Shown: positions 18,176 through 26,845 of the stretch, one piece after another | Layout of the letters: each line of letters opens with the position of its first letter | Numbering within the stretch: position 1 is the stretch's first letter | From: G963667675 sp964291545 | GTDB lineage: Bacteria > Chloroflexota > Dehalococcoidia > Lucifugimonadales > UBA3495 | Reading direction: 5' to 3' | DNA: 64,000 bases | Assembly: GCA_964291545.2 (NCBI GenBank) | Contig: OZ219861.1 | Location: 434,001-498,000 of the forward strand | Notes under the pieces: model-generated | What the model saw: the letters and a program-made list of their open reading frames with translations, nothing else | What the model was told of the DNA's origin: nothing | The model's database searches: none | Program-made: the position numbers and the translations under genes

Positions 18176-19102
18176 CTACCGGACTGCTCCCGGGACCTCG
18201 ACGCTTTCCAGTAACTCCGCCACTACTCCCCTGCCATCGACCCCGCGCATCCTTGCTCCTGGGGCCAGGATCAAGCGGTGTACGATTACCGCCGGCGCCA
18301 ACGCCTTGATGTCGTCCGGCAGCACAAAGTCCCGGTCTTGCACCAGCGCCAGGGCACGCGCTGCCCGGAAGAGCCCCAGGGACGCTCGCGGCGACGCCCC
18401 CAAGGCCACGTCCTGGTGGCTCCGGGTGGCTTCAACCAAGGACACTATGTATTCCCGCACCGATTGGTCCACGTAGACCGATTTCGCGGCGGTTTGCAGT
18501 GCCACCACTTGGTCGGGGGTCGTCACCGCCTCCAAAGAATCGATGGGATGCTGATGTTCTTGCTGCTGAATTATTGACATCTCCTCAGTGAAGCCCGGAT
18601 AGCCCAGGTCGAGGCGTATCAGGAACCGGTCTAGCTGGGCTTCGGGGAGGGGAAACGTGCCTTCGTATTCTATGGGGTTCTGGGTGGCGAGAACGATGAA
18701 TGGATGGTGCAATGCATGGGTCACGCCGTCCACCGTAACCTGGAGTTCTTCCATCGCCTCCAATAGGGCCGACTGGGTCTTGGGAGTCGCCCGGTTGATT
18801 TCGTCCGCCAGCACCACCTGCGACATGATGGGGCCCGGACGAAAGCGAAAATCGCCGCTGCGCTGGTCATACACCGAGACGCCGGAGACGTCGCTGGGCA
18901 GCAGGTCGGGGGTGAATTGGATGCGCTTGAACGTGCAGCCCACCGAGGTTGACAGGCTCTTGGCCAGCATCGTCTTGCCGACGCCGGGCACGTCCTCCAC
19001 CAGGATGTGGGACTGGGCGATGAGGGCCGCCAGCGCGTGCTCTATTATCGAGGTCTTGCCGACAATCACCTTGGATATGTTGTCGACGATTCGCCTCGCC
19101 AA
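18176..19102 (-). CDS. MoxR family AAA+ ATPase
   Basis: A chaperone-like ATPase that in known cases helps mature or activate protein complexes. Walker A is GVGKT (about 40-44 from the TTG), Walker B VVLADEIN (96-103), with the family's ATQNPIEYEGTFPLPEAQLDRF sensor-1 region intact. The conservative start is TTG 19102, which has no ribosome site. Ten codons upstream an ATT (19132) sits 6 nt after a perfect GGGAGG (19144-19139), and translating from it gives IQETVASAAVLARRIV, which looks like a normal MoxR N-terminus. I think the rare ATT start is probable. It is the first gene of the moxR-DUF58-transglutaminase-ogt operon. Confidence 0.9.
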   Translation of the reverse strand: MARRIVDNISKVIVGKTSIIEHALAALIAQSHILVEDVPGVGKTMLAKSLSTSVGCTFKRIQFTPDLLPSDVSGVSVYDQRSGDFRFRPGPIMSQVVLADEINRATPKTQSALLEAMEELQVTVDGVTHALHHPFIVLATQNPIEYEGTFPLPEAQLDRFLIRLDLGYPGFTEEMSIIQQQEHQHPIDSLEAVTTPDQVVALQTAAKSVYVDQSVREYIVSLVEATRSHQDVALGASPRASLGLFRAARALALVQDRDFVLPDDIKALAPAVIVHRLILAPGARMRGVDGRGVVAELLESVEVPGAVR

Positions 19103-19144
19103 AACCGCAGCGGATGCAACGGTCTCTTGAATAGCGCACCTCCC

Positions 19145-19565
19145 TGCCTAATACTGGTCAGGAGGGCCAAAGCAGGCCGGGGCAAAAAGTGAGTTTACCA
19201 CAGGGACCCGGGCAAGGCACCAGGATTCAGGCGCTTGCCGAGGGCCCAGGCCTCCGCAAACCGCTTACGCTGCCGTCCCGCAAACCGTTGGCTGCCCAGG
19301 ATAGAGTTCCGCGTAGTCCGGTTGCAGCAGTTAGCCAACGCTTCCCACAAACCGTCGCTGCGTTCATAATGGTGCTCGCGAAATCATATGGATGGCCATA
19401 GTCAGATGGATCCCAATACATGCATCCGGGCGCTGCAGGCCATCGTAAGACTATACGAATCAAGATATCCGTAAGAGCTGCGGCCCAGAATACTGCCGGA
19501 ATGGGCCTATCGCGATTCCCGTTGGTATGCAGCGAGGCGCAGAACACCGGCTTCCGGAGACTAGG
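19145..19565 (+). other. Intergenic stretch between moxR and the lipoprotein cluster
   Basis: About 420 nt without a gene. It holds three loose copies of a CGCAAACCG-like word (near 19256, 19279 and 19347) and a distant inverted repeat CGTTGGCT (19286-19293) / AGCCAACG (19333-19340). I see no convincing promoter or coding frame, although it must carry the promoter of at least one of the divergent genes. Confidence 0.4.
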
Positions 19566-20852
19566 TTGACAATCTTCAGACAAATCCCATGGCGCGTTCT
19601 TTTGCTATCATTGGCTGCGACGGTGGTCCTCACGGGCATTATCGCTTGTGGCGGCGGGGGATCGCCCCCCACTATTGCCCCCACCCAGTCTTCTGTCGTT
19701 GACCAGCCTACCCAAACTGAAGAGCCGCCCGCGGACGAAGTCCAGCCAACGCATACGCCAACCGCCGAGCCCACCCGTACGCCCCCGCCGACTCCGGTCC
19801 CAGGCTCGCGCGAAGTAGGCGGGCAACTCGGCAACCAAGCCCCAGAGTTTCACGGCATCTTCAACTGGATTAACTCCCCTGCCTTGACCATGGAAGAACT
19901 GCAGGGCCAGGTGGTGCTCATCGACTTCTGGACCTACACCTGCGTCAACTGCATCCGCACCCTGCCCCACCTTAAGGAATGGCACGCCAAGTACGCCGAC
20001 AAGGGCCTGACCATAGTCGGTGTTCATACTCCTGAGTTCGAGTTCGAGAAGGTGACCGAGAACGTGGTCAACAGCATTGAAGAGTACGGCCTGGAATGGG
20101 CCATGGCCCAGGACAACGATTTCAGGACTTGGCGGGCTTATAGCAACAGGTACTGGCCGGCCAAATACCTGATCGACCAATACGGCACCATCCGGTACCG
20201 CCATTTCGGTGAGGGGAAATACATCGAGACCGAAGAGTGGATACGGGACCTGCTGGAAGAGACCGGCGCAGATTTGAGTGACGTCAAAGTCAGCGCCGAT
20301 GACGGGCCTACCCGCGACCCCCGCGCATCAGCGTCTGACCCGGAGGAGCGGCAAACCCGGGAGATTTACGGAGGGTTTCAACGCAACGTCTCCCCTCGGG
20401 GGCTCTACGTCTTTCATGACCAATATTATGAAGGGCCAAATCAAACCCTCTCTTACAGCGACCCCGGCGACCACCAGAACCAGTTCATGTATCTGCAAGG
20501 GCTCTGGACCAATGGTTACGAAAGCATCCGGCACGCCCGGGAAACCGAGAACTACGAGGACTACATCGCCCTCAAATTCGCCGCCACTACCGTGAATGCC
20601 GTGATAGACCCGGAGGGCGAAAGCGCTTTCGACGTGCAGGTGACCATCGACGGACGCCCCCTGGCGCCTGAAGAAGCCGGCCCGGACGTGACAGTCGCCG
20701 AAGGCCGCAGCTTCATTACGGTTACCGAACCCCGTATGTACGAGGTCGTAGCCCTCCCAGAGTTCGGTATTCACGAACTGAACCTGAGTTCCAACTCCGA
20801 CGACTTTGCACTGTTCGCCTTCACCTTTGGCTCTTATGACACCGGTCCCTGA
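19566..20852 (+). CDS. Thioredoxin-fold (DipZ/TlpA-like) lipoprotein 1
   Basis: A secreted redoxin of 428 aa. A signal peptide ends in a lipobox (LTGIIAC) at about residue 28, followed by a Pro/Thr-rich linker of roughly 50 residues and a TlpA-like thioredoxin domain with active site FWTYTCVNCIRTLP; the CxxC is Cys-Val-Asn-Cys. The part after it (VGVHTPEFEFE, then a C-terminal beta-rich domain ending LFAFTFGSYD) matches the C-terminal half of DipZ-type proteins, here without the CcdA membrane part. The start is TTG 19566, with GGAGA 5 nt upstream. It is the first of three tandem lipoproteins and is clearly duplicated in the next gene. Confidence 0.88.
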   Translation: MTIFRQIPWRVLLLSLAATVVLTGIIACGGGGSPPTIAPTQSSVVDQPTQTEEPPADEVQPTHTPTAEPTRTPPPTPVPGSREVGGQLGNQAPEFHGIFNWINSPALTMEELQGQVVLIDFWTYTCVNCIRTLPHLKEWHAKYADKGLTIVGVHTPEFEFEKVTENVVNSIEEYGLEWAMAQDNDFRTWRAYSNRYWPAKYLIDQYGTIRYRHFGEGKYIETEEWIRDLLEETGADLSDVKVSADDGPTRDPRASASDPEERQTREIYGGFQRNVSPRGLYVFHDQYYEGPNQTLSYSDPGDHQNQFMYLQGLWTNGYESIRHARETENYEDYIALKFAATTVNAVIDPEGESAFDVQVTIDGRPLAPEEAGPDVTVAEGRSFITVTEPRMYEVVALPEFGIHELNLSSNSDDFALFAFTFGSYDTGP

Positions 20853-20875
20853 GGATATGATTAACGGGACATTCA

Positions 20876-22411
20876 ATGAGATTTGACCGCATCGTATCCA
20901 GCCATCCCTCATGGCGCGTACTCCCGCTTTCATTGACGACGGTAGTGGTGCTGGCAGCCGCCGTCGCTTGCGGCGGCCCAGAATCGTCCGCCACAGTGAC
21001 GCCTACCCAGACCAGAACCGTAGACCAGCCGGTTGCAACCACGGAAGCTCCGTCACAGCCCGCCGCGCCGCAAGTCGATGAGCCGACTAGCGCCCCAACC
21101 CAGCAGGTCCAAGCGCCCACTGCTACCCCCACTCGAGAAGCAACCCGGGAACCAACCGCTGACGATGGCCAGCCAACCCCAGCGCCTACTCCTGCTTCTA
21201 CTCCTATCCCGACCCCAACCCCGACTCTGGAGCCTACTCCAGAGCCTACTCCTACTCCTACTTCTACCCCTATCCCGACTCCGACCCCGACTCCGACTCC
21301 GGAGCCTACTCCCACTCCTACCGCAACCCCTGCCCCAACGCCGGCCCCAGAGCCAACCCCAGACACGCGTCCAGACCGTGGAGAGGTCGGCACGCAAGCG
21401 CCAGAGTTCCGGGGCATCAGTAATTGGATTAACTCTCCTCCCTTGACCATGGAAGCGCTTAGGGGACAGGTGGTGCTGATAGACTTCTGGACATACACCT
21501 GCGTCAACTGCGTCCGAACCTTGCCATACTTGAAAGAATGGCACGCCAAATACGCCGACAAAGGCTTGACCATCGTGGGGGTCCATACTCCTGAGTTCGA
21601 GTTCGAAAAGATCACCGAAAACGTTATCCGCGGCGCCCAAGAATATGGCGTGGGCTGGCCCATAGCCCAGGACAACGATTTCAAGACTTGGAGGAACTAC
21701 GACAACCGGCTCTGGCCGTCCAAATACCTAATTGACCCGGACGGGATTGTCCGGTACCGTCGTTTTGGTGAGGGGGCATACTTAAAGACGGAAGAGTGGA
21801 TTCGAGCCCTGCTGGAAGAGAACGGCGCTGAGTTAAGCGACATCGAAATCGGCGCTAACGTAAGGCCCGCCAAGGACCCCAGTTGGAACTCGGGGGACCC
21901 GGAGATGAAGCAGACCCGAGAAATCTACGGAGGGTTTCGACGCAACTCACGTCCTCAAGGCCTGTATATCGCCCACCCAGAATACTACGAGGGGCAGGAC
22001 CGCACTCTATCTTACGTCGACCCAGGCGAGCACCTGAACCAATATATGTACCTCCAAGGCCTCTGGACCAACGGTTACGAAAGTATCCGCCACGCTCGAG
22101 AAACGGAGGACTACGAGGACTACATCGCCCTCAAGTTTGCCGCCACCACCGTGAACGCGGTCATAGACCTTGAAGAGGCGGACCCGTTCGACGTAAGGGT
22201 CACCATCAACGGACGCCCCCTGTCCGAGGAGGAAGCCGGTCCCGACGTGGTGATTGCCGACGGCCACAGTTTCTTTACCGTGACCGAACCGCGCATGTAC
22301 GAGGTCGTGGCGCTTCCTGAATACGGCATCCACGAGCTAACCCTGAGTTCCAATTCCGATGATTTTGCCCTGTTCGCTTTCACATTCGGCTCTTATGAAA
22401 GAGGTCCCTGA
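20876..22411 (+). CDS. Thioredoxin-fold (DipZ/TlpA-like) lipoprotein 2, long PT linker
   Basis: A paralogue of the preceding gene, 511 aa, alike almost throughout. The lipobox is AAAVAC near residue 32 and the active site FWTYTCVNCVRTLP. The difference is the linker: about 120 residues of Pro/Thr/Glu built from repeated TPTPEPTP units (nt about 21170-21370), encoded by an imperfect short DNA repeat likely to expand and contract. Such linkers hold a domain away from the membrane or through the cell wall. It begins 24 nt after the stop of its paralogue, without a clear ribosome site, so coupling to upstream translation is plausible. Confidence 0.88.
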   Translation: MRFDRIVSSHPSWRVLPLSLTTVVVLAAAVACGGPESSATVTPTQTRTVDQPVATTEAPSQPAAPQVDEPTSAPTQQVQAPTATPTREATREPTADDGQPTPAPTPASTPIPTPTPTLEPTPEPTPTPTSTPIPTPTPTPTPEPTPTPTATPAPTPAPEPTPDTRPDRGEVGTQAPEFRGISNWINSPPLTMEALRGQVVLIDFWTYTCVNCVRTLPYLKEWHAKYADKGLTIVGVHTPEFEFEKITENVIRGAQEYGVGWPIAQDNDFKTWRNYDNRLWPSKYLIDPDGIVRYRRFGEGAYLKTEEWIRALLEENGAELSDIEIGANVRPAKDPSWNSGDPEMKQTREIYGGFRRNSRPQGLYIAHPEYYEGQDRTLSYVDPGEHLNQYMYLQGLWTNGYESIRHARETEDYEDYIALKFAATTVNAVIDLEEADPFDVRVTINGRPLSEEEAGPDVVIADGHSFFTVTEPRMYEVVALPEYGIHELTLSSNSDDFALFAFTFGSYERGP

Positions 22412-22415
22412 AGCT

Positions 22416-23516
22416 ATGATGGCCCGGTTTTTTCGTCTAACCCCTCTTCTTGCTCTCCAGGCCTTACTATTGTTCGCCCTGGTTCTTGCTATGGCCTGCG
22501 GCGGCGGAGAGTCTCCCACTAGTGAGCCAACTGGCGACCAACCAGTCCAAGCCGCTACCGAGGCGCCGGCCGTCACAGACATCCCGGATGACCCAACCCC
22601 CACGGACTCCCCTGAGGAGCCGGTTCCCACAGATACACCGGAGGAGCCGGTCCTTACTGACATCCCTGATGAGCCGGCTCCGGCGGCCCAACTGCCAATC
22701 GAGCCCATCCTGGCCACCACGGTGTTGGGTGTGGGCGAACAGCGCGTCGCCTTTCTCCTCACCACCTCCGAAGGCCTCGTCAAAGCCCCTGAGGCGCAGG
22801 TTGCGTCGGTATACTTGGGCGACGGAGTTGCCGCAGGCGAGGAGAAGCAAGCCCCATTCCACCTGTGGCCTTTCGGCGTCCGGGGTTCCTATTCCACCCA
22901 ACTGAACTTTAGCCTCCCTGGGCCTTGGCGGTTGGACATTTCGGTCGATGGGCCAGACGGGCCGGCTGGAACCCGGATCGAGTTGAACGTCGCAGAAGAA
23001 ACCGGCGTGCCCGAAGTAGGCGACATCCCCCCCTTCAGCGCCAACAAGACCGTCTATACCGTGGACGATCTGGCGGACCTGAGTACCGACTTCACACCTG
23101 ACCTCGACCTATACCAGTTGACCATCCCGGAAGCCATTATTTCAGGCAAGCCGACCGTCATCGTCTTCGCTACGCCCGCTTTCTGCACCAGCCCCACCTG
23201 CGGTCCCCAGGTGGACACCGTCTCCGAATTAAAGGACCTCTACCGCGATGAAGCGAATTTCATTCACGTGGAACTCTACGACAACCCCCAGGAAATCCAG
23301 GGTGACCTAGACAAGGCGGAGTTGACCAACCTGGCGCACACTTGGGGATTTGCTTCCATCCCCCACTGGTTCAACGAATCGTGGACATTTTTGACGGCGG
23401 GCCGGCAAAAGGGCGTCGTGCTGGGCGGGGACGGCCGCATTGCTCAGCGGTTCGAAGCCTTTGCCACCCTTGAAGAACTGGAAGAGGCGCTGCTGACCGC
23501 ACTGGCAGCGGCTTAA
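22416..23516 (+). CDS. Lipoprotein with C-terminal thioredoxin-like domain
   Basis: A third, more distant member of the tandem cluster, 366 aa. Signal peptide with lipobox (VLAMAC) and a Pro/Glu/Thr linker, then a beta-rich domain (about 90-215) and a C-terminal thioredoxin-like fold whose redox site is CTSPTCG, a CxxxxC rather than CxxC. It starts 4 nt after the previous stop. I use ATG 22416 because it puts the Arg-containing n-region right at the front; ATG 22395, overlapping the previous gene, is possible. Role inferred as thiol redox or reductant delivery outside the cytoplasmic membrane with its two neighbours. Confidence 0.78.
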   Translation: MMARFFRLTPLLALQALLLFALVLAMACGGGESPTSEPTGDQPVQAATEAPAVTDIPDDPTPTDSPEEPVPTDTPEEPVLTDIPDEPAPAAQLPIEPILATTVLGVGEQRVAFLLTTSEGLVKAPEAQVASVYLGDGVAAGEEKQAPFHLWPFGVRGSYSTQLNFSLPGPWRLDISVDGPDGPAGTRIELNVAEETGVPEVGDIPPFSANKTVYTVDDLADLSTDFTPDLDLYQLTIPEAIISGKPTVIVFATPAFCTSPTCGPQVDTVSELKDLYRDEANFIHVELYDNPQEIQGDLDKAELTNLAHTWGFASIPHWFNESWTFLTAGRQKGVVLGGDGRIAQRFEAFATLEELEEALLTALAAA

Positions 23517-23563
23517 TCGCCGTCCTCGTTCCCAGCCGGCGTAAGCGTGCATGACCGCGCCGC

Positions 23564-23592
23564 TTGTGTGGCATATTCCCCTCTGCTAGAAT
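23564..23592 (+). promoter_or_regulatory. Sigma-70-type promoter for dienelactone hydrolase
   Basis: TTGTGT (23564-23569), 17-nt spacer, TAGAAT (23587-23592); it leaves a leader of about 115 nt. Confidence 0.5.
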
Positions 23593-23716
23593 CTTGCCTG
23601 TCCTGGGCACTGCAAGCCTGGCAATCTAACCCATAACCACATCTCCCGCCAGGGGCCTTTCTCGTTCGCGGCCCTGTTGCGACAGGTCTTGAATTAGTGA
23701 TTAAGGAGGCGCGGTC

Positions 23717-24487
23717 ATGCCATCATTTTGGGAGAACCTCCGGTTTCCCGGGGAGCGCCAGTTTGACCATTTGGAAGGAATGCAAGGGCAGGACATGGCC
23801 ACCTACGTCAGCCATCCGACGCCTTCCGGGAGCGCCACTTTTCCTGCGATCATCGTAATCATGGAAGCCTTTGGGGTCGTCCGTCACATCGAAAAGGTCT
23901 GCGACCGGTTCGCCCAGGAAGGATACGTGGCCGTAGCCCCTGCCCTCTATCATCGGGACCACCCCAACCCCAAGCTGGCCTATGACGACATGCCCACTGT
24001 ACAGAAGTACATGGGCAACCTGCGGGATGATGACCTCGTCACCGACCTGAAGGTAACAATCAACTACCTGCAGAACCAATTTCCCCGGACCGGCGGCCAA
24101 AAGATCGGCATTGTCGGCTACTGCGTGGGCGGCCGCATCACCTACTTGGCAGCCGCCAGTTGCCCGGGCCTCAGCGCCGCCTCAGTGTATTACGGGGGCA
24201 GAATCCTGGTCCCCTTCGGAGAAGGCCCGGCGCCCGTCGATTTGACCCATCAGATTCAGATCCCGGTGATGGGCAACTTCGGGGCGTTGGACGCCAACCC
24301 CACCCCGGACGACGTGGCCCAAATAGAGGCCAAGCTCAAAGATGCAGGCGTGACCTACGACTTCAAGATGTACCCCGACGTAGGACATGGGTTCAATTGC
24401 GACGAGCGGGACAGCTACGACCAGGCGGCGGCTGATGACGCCCTGGCTCGCACCCTGTCCTGGTTTGATAAGTACGTCAAGAACTAG
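23717..24487 (+). CDS. Dienelactone hydrolase family protein
   Basis: A cytoplasmic alpha/beta hydrolase of 256 aa. The triad of this family is visible: Cys136 in GYCVGG, Asp192 in GALDAN and His224 in GHGF, with Glu50 in IMEAFG that activates the Cys in dienelactone hydrolases. In aromatic degradation these enzymes open dienelactones from chlorocatechols, but many members act on other esters. ATG 23717 follows AAGGAGG by 7 nt. It is monocistronic, with its own promoter; no other chlorocatechol-pathway gene is adjacent. Confidence 0.9.
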   Translation: MPSFWENLRFPGERQFDHLEGMQGQDMATYVSHPTPSGSATFPAIIVIMEAFGVVRHIEKVCDRFAQEGYVAVAPALYHRDHPNPKLAYDDMPTVQKYMGNLRDDDLVTDLKVTINYLQNQFPRTGGQKIGIVGYCVGGRITYLAAASCPGLSAASVYYGGRILVPFGEGPAPVDLTHQIQIPVMGNFGALDANPTPDDVAQIEAKLKDAGVTYDFKMYPDVGHGFNCDERDSYDQAAADDALARTLSWFDKYVKN

Positions 24488-24547
24488 GGGCGCGTCCCAA
24501 GCGCTGTCGACGCCTCGAAAAGCACTGGACTGCCGAAGCCAGGTGGT

Positions 24548-25012
24548 CTAGTAGGGAGTGGTGGAGTTGTCGGGCTCTTCACCCGACAACTGCGGCGGCG
24601 GTTGGTAGGTATCGTTGAACCGGGAAATCGCCTCGTCCAGGCGGTCCCGGAACTCCTCGATGTTCTGGGTCGTAATCATGAACCGGCCGCCGTTGTGCAT
24701 TCGCACCCGCAGCCGCGCTCCCATTGGCAGTTCCAACATCTCCACGTGGGAGATCCCATCGAACGGAACGGCTTTTACCCTGGGCCGGCCGTACACTACT
24801 ACCAGGGCATTCTCGTAGATCAGGTACTGCTTTGCGGTGGTGAACCAGTTGAACGCCACAACCACAAGGCCCAGAATCAATAGGATAGGCGCCGACCCGT
24901 TCATGGCGTCAAGCAGACCAAGGACGACCACGACGAGAGCCAGTATTAGCGTTATATTGAGCCCCGGCTTGGGGCCATCCGCATAGATGGGCTGCGGTTC
25001 CGGCTGCTCCAT
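24548..25012 (-). CDS. Membrane protein with bacterial PH-like domain
   Basis: A 154-aa protein with two closely spaced transmembrane helices (about 18-34 and 41-57) followed by a small beta-rich domain resembling the bacterial PH domain (YLIYENALVVVYGRPRVKAV, FDGISHVEM). Cytoplasmic C-terminus is acidic and Pro-rich. No catalytic residues are visible. There is no obvious ribosome site before the ATG at 25012. Function unknown. Confidence 0.68.
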   Translation of the reverse strand: MEQPEPQPIYADGPKPGLNITLILALVVVVLGLLDAMNGSAPILLILGLVVVAFNWFTTAKQYLIYENALVVVYGRPRVKAVPFDGISHVEMLELPMGARLRVRMHNGGRFMITTQNIEEFRDRLDEAISRFNDTYQPPPQLSGEEPDNSTTPY

Positions 25013-25173
25013 GCGGGTTATTTTAGCACACCCTCAAGGAGGCTGACAGATTACAATAAAGCCGAATCCATCTGATATGTAAGGCTCAGGTTGGGTTTGG
25101 CCGAGGGAGTAGCCGATAGCAACCCGTCGGTATATACTCAGGGGCCTATGATACCCGTTAGGAGGGACTGTCC

Positions 25174-25551
25174 ATGGCCTTAGAGCGCATGAATCCGCCC
25201 GAACTATTCACACCGACCGGCTATCATCACGTCGTGAAAGACGGCGACACCGTCTACGTTGCAGGCCAGGTTGGGATTGACAAAGACCGGAACATGGGAG
25301 AAGACGCGGCGTCCCAGATAGAGCAGACCTTCAAGAACCTCAAAGCCTGCCTGGAGGCTGCCGGCAGCGACCTCCACCACCTGAAGAAGCTGACCATCTA
25401 CCTGGCCCACCGGGAAGACGCTCCCACATACAGGGAGATCCGATCGAGGTACGTTCCAAACGAGCTCACCGGCACCGGCACCATAGTCATCGCCGGGCTG
25501 GCCGACCCGAAGGTGCGCATCGAGATAGACGCCATCGCCGCCGTCGCGTAA
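25174..25551 (+). CDS. RidA family (YjgF/YER057c/UK114) protein
   Basis: A 125-aa member of the Rid superfamily; RidA hydrolyses reactive enamine/imine intermediates made by PLP enzymes. The core blocks are present: VYVAGQVGIDKDRN, LEAAGSDLHHLKKLTIYL, and the closing RIEIDAIAAV; the catalytic Arg of true RidA should lie in the EIRSRYVPN segment or the final strand, so it may belong to a sister subgroup. AGGAGG precedes ATG 25174, and TATACT at 25133-25138 is a likely -10. The LLM oxidoreductase gene follows 95 nt downstream, and Rid-like proteins often accompany such flavoenzymes (as in RutC with RutA). Confidence 0.88.
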   Translation: MALERMNPPELFTPTGYHHVVKDGDTVYVAGQVGIDKDRNMGEDAASQIEQTFKNLKACLEAAGSDLHHLKKLTIYLAHREDAPTYREIRSRYVPNELTGTGTIVIAGLADPKVRIEIDAIAAVA

Positions 25552-25646
25552 GCCGGCATCCTCATTGGTTAGAGGCGAACGGAAATAGAGCCTGGAAAAC
25601 CCAGGCATTTGAACAATCCAACGCGGGCAACGACGGAGGGAAGATC

Positions 25647-26816
25647 ATGGCACTTCCCGAGCGCATGAAGTTCGGCATATTCCTCGGCCCCTTCCACTGG
25701 GTGGGCGAAAACCCCACCCTGGCCATAGACCGGGACCTGGAACTGGTCCAGTGGCTGGACTACCTGGGCTTCGACGAGGCCTGGATCGGCGAGCACCACA
25801 GCGCCGGCTGGGAGCTTATCGCCTCCCCTGAAATATTCATTGCCGCCGCCGCAGAACGGACCCGCCACATCAAGCTGGGTACCGGCGTAGTCAGCCTGCC
25901 CTATCACCACCCGTTGATGGTGGCCGACCGCATGGTGCAGTTGGACCACATGACCCGCGGCCGCGTGATGTTCGGAGTAGGCCCCGGAGCACTGCCTGGC
26001 GACGCCTACATGATGGGCATCGATCCCACCAAGCAGCGGGCCAGGATGGACGAGTCCCTGGGTATAATCCTCCGCCTGTTCACCGAGACCGAACCCATCA
26101 CCTACAAATGCGACTGGTTCGAGCTCAACGAGGCCCTGCTGCAGCTCCGGCCATTCCAGAGGCCTCACATGCCCATTGCCGTGGCCGCGGTGCAGAGCCC
26201 CGCCGGCGTCGCCTTGGCCGGCAAGCACGGGGCCGCCATCCTTACCATCAACGTGCCCCGGGACCCGTCGGTCAACCCGGAGACCGACTACGACTATCTG
26301 TGGAATATCGCCGAAGAATCGGCCGCGGAGCACGGCAAGACAGTATCCAGAGATGACTGGCGGCTGGTACTCCCCGTCCACTTGGCGGAAACCCGAAAAG
26401 AGGCCTTCGAGGACGCCAGGGTAGGCGCTGGCCGGTACCACGGAGAGTACTTTGTAGAGACCATGGGCCGTCCCCCCATGGACTGCCCCCAGGATAAGAT
26501 TATCGAAGTCATGTCCGACTGGGGCGCCTGGGTTATCGGCACCCCCGACGACTGCATCGGGGCCATAGAGCGCCTGGCGGAGGCCAGCGGCGGCTTCGGC
26601 GGCTTTCTGATACAGACGGTGGACTGGGCCCCCCGGGAAAAGTTGCTCCACAGCTACGAATTGCTGGCCCGCTACGTTATGCCCCACTTCCAGGGCTCGG
26701 TATCCAGCACCGCTGCGTCCAACAAGTGGGCTTACGACCACAAGGATGAGCTGTTGGCCGGCCGGAACCGGGGGCTGGACACCGCTAAAGCGAGCTGGGA
26801 AACACGTAAGGCCTAG
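25647..26816 (+). CDS. LLM class flavin-dependent oxidoreductase 1
   Basis: A luciferase-like monooxygenase, 389 aa, using FMNH2 or F420H2. The barrel opens with MKFGIFLGPFHWVG, then GFDEAWIGEHHSAGWE and TRHIKLGTGVVSLPYHHP, ending with GTPDDCIGAIERL. The EHHS and W residues put it closest to the alkanal/limonene-monooxygenase side of the family. ATG 25647 has a weak ribosome site. It lies 95 nt after the Rid gene on the same strand and converges with LLM 2, leaving only 29 nt between the stops. Substrate unknown. Confidence 0.88.
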   Translation: MALPERMKFGIFLGPFHWVGENPTLAIDRDLELVQWLDYLGFDEAWIGEHHSAGWELIASPEIFIAAAAERTRHIKLGTGVVSLPYHHPLMVADRMVQLDHMTRGRVMFGVGPGALPGDAYMMGIDPTKQRARMDESLGIILRLFTETEPITYKCDWFELNEALLQLRPFQRPHMPIAVAAVQSPAGVALAGKHGAAILTINVPRDPSVNPETDYDYLWNIAEESAAEHGKTVSRDDWRLVLPVHLAETRKEAFEDARVGAGRYHGEYFVETMGRPPMDCPQDKIIEVMSDWGAWVIGTPDDCIGAIERLAEASGGFGGFLIQTVDWAPREKLLHSYELLARYVMPHFQGSVSSTAASNKWAYDHKDELLAGRNRGLDTAKASWETRKA

Positions 26817-26845
26817 CTTGCCCATCCCGCCGGTCCGGGACCTTG

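Noticed and set aside
19256..19355. Loose CGCAAACCG repeats upstream of the lipoprotein cluster
   Set aside because: Spacing and sequence are irregular; too weak to call an operator array or iteron.
20857..20886. Nine-codon frame between the first two redoxin genes, as a leader peptide
   Set aside because: It overlaps the second gene's start and has a GAGG only 1-2 nt before its ATG; no hairpin or regulatory logic accompanies it.
21170..21370. Short tandem DNA repeats that might suggest a CRISPR or satellite
   Set aside because: They are in-frame Pro/Thr/Glu codons of a lipoprotein linker with no spacer structure.
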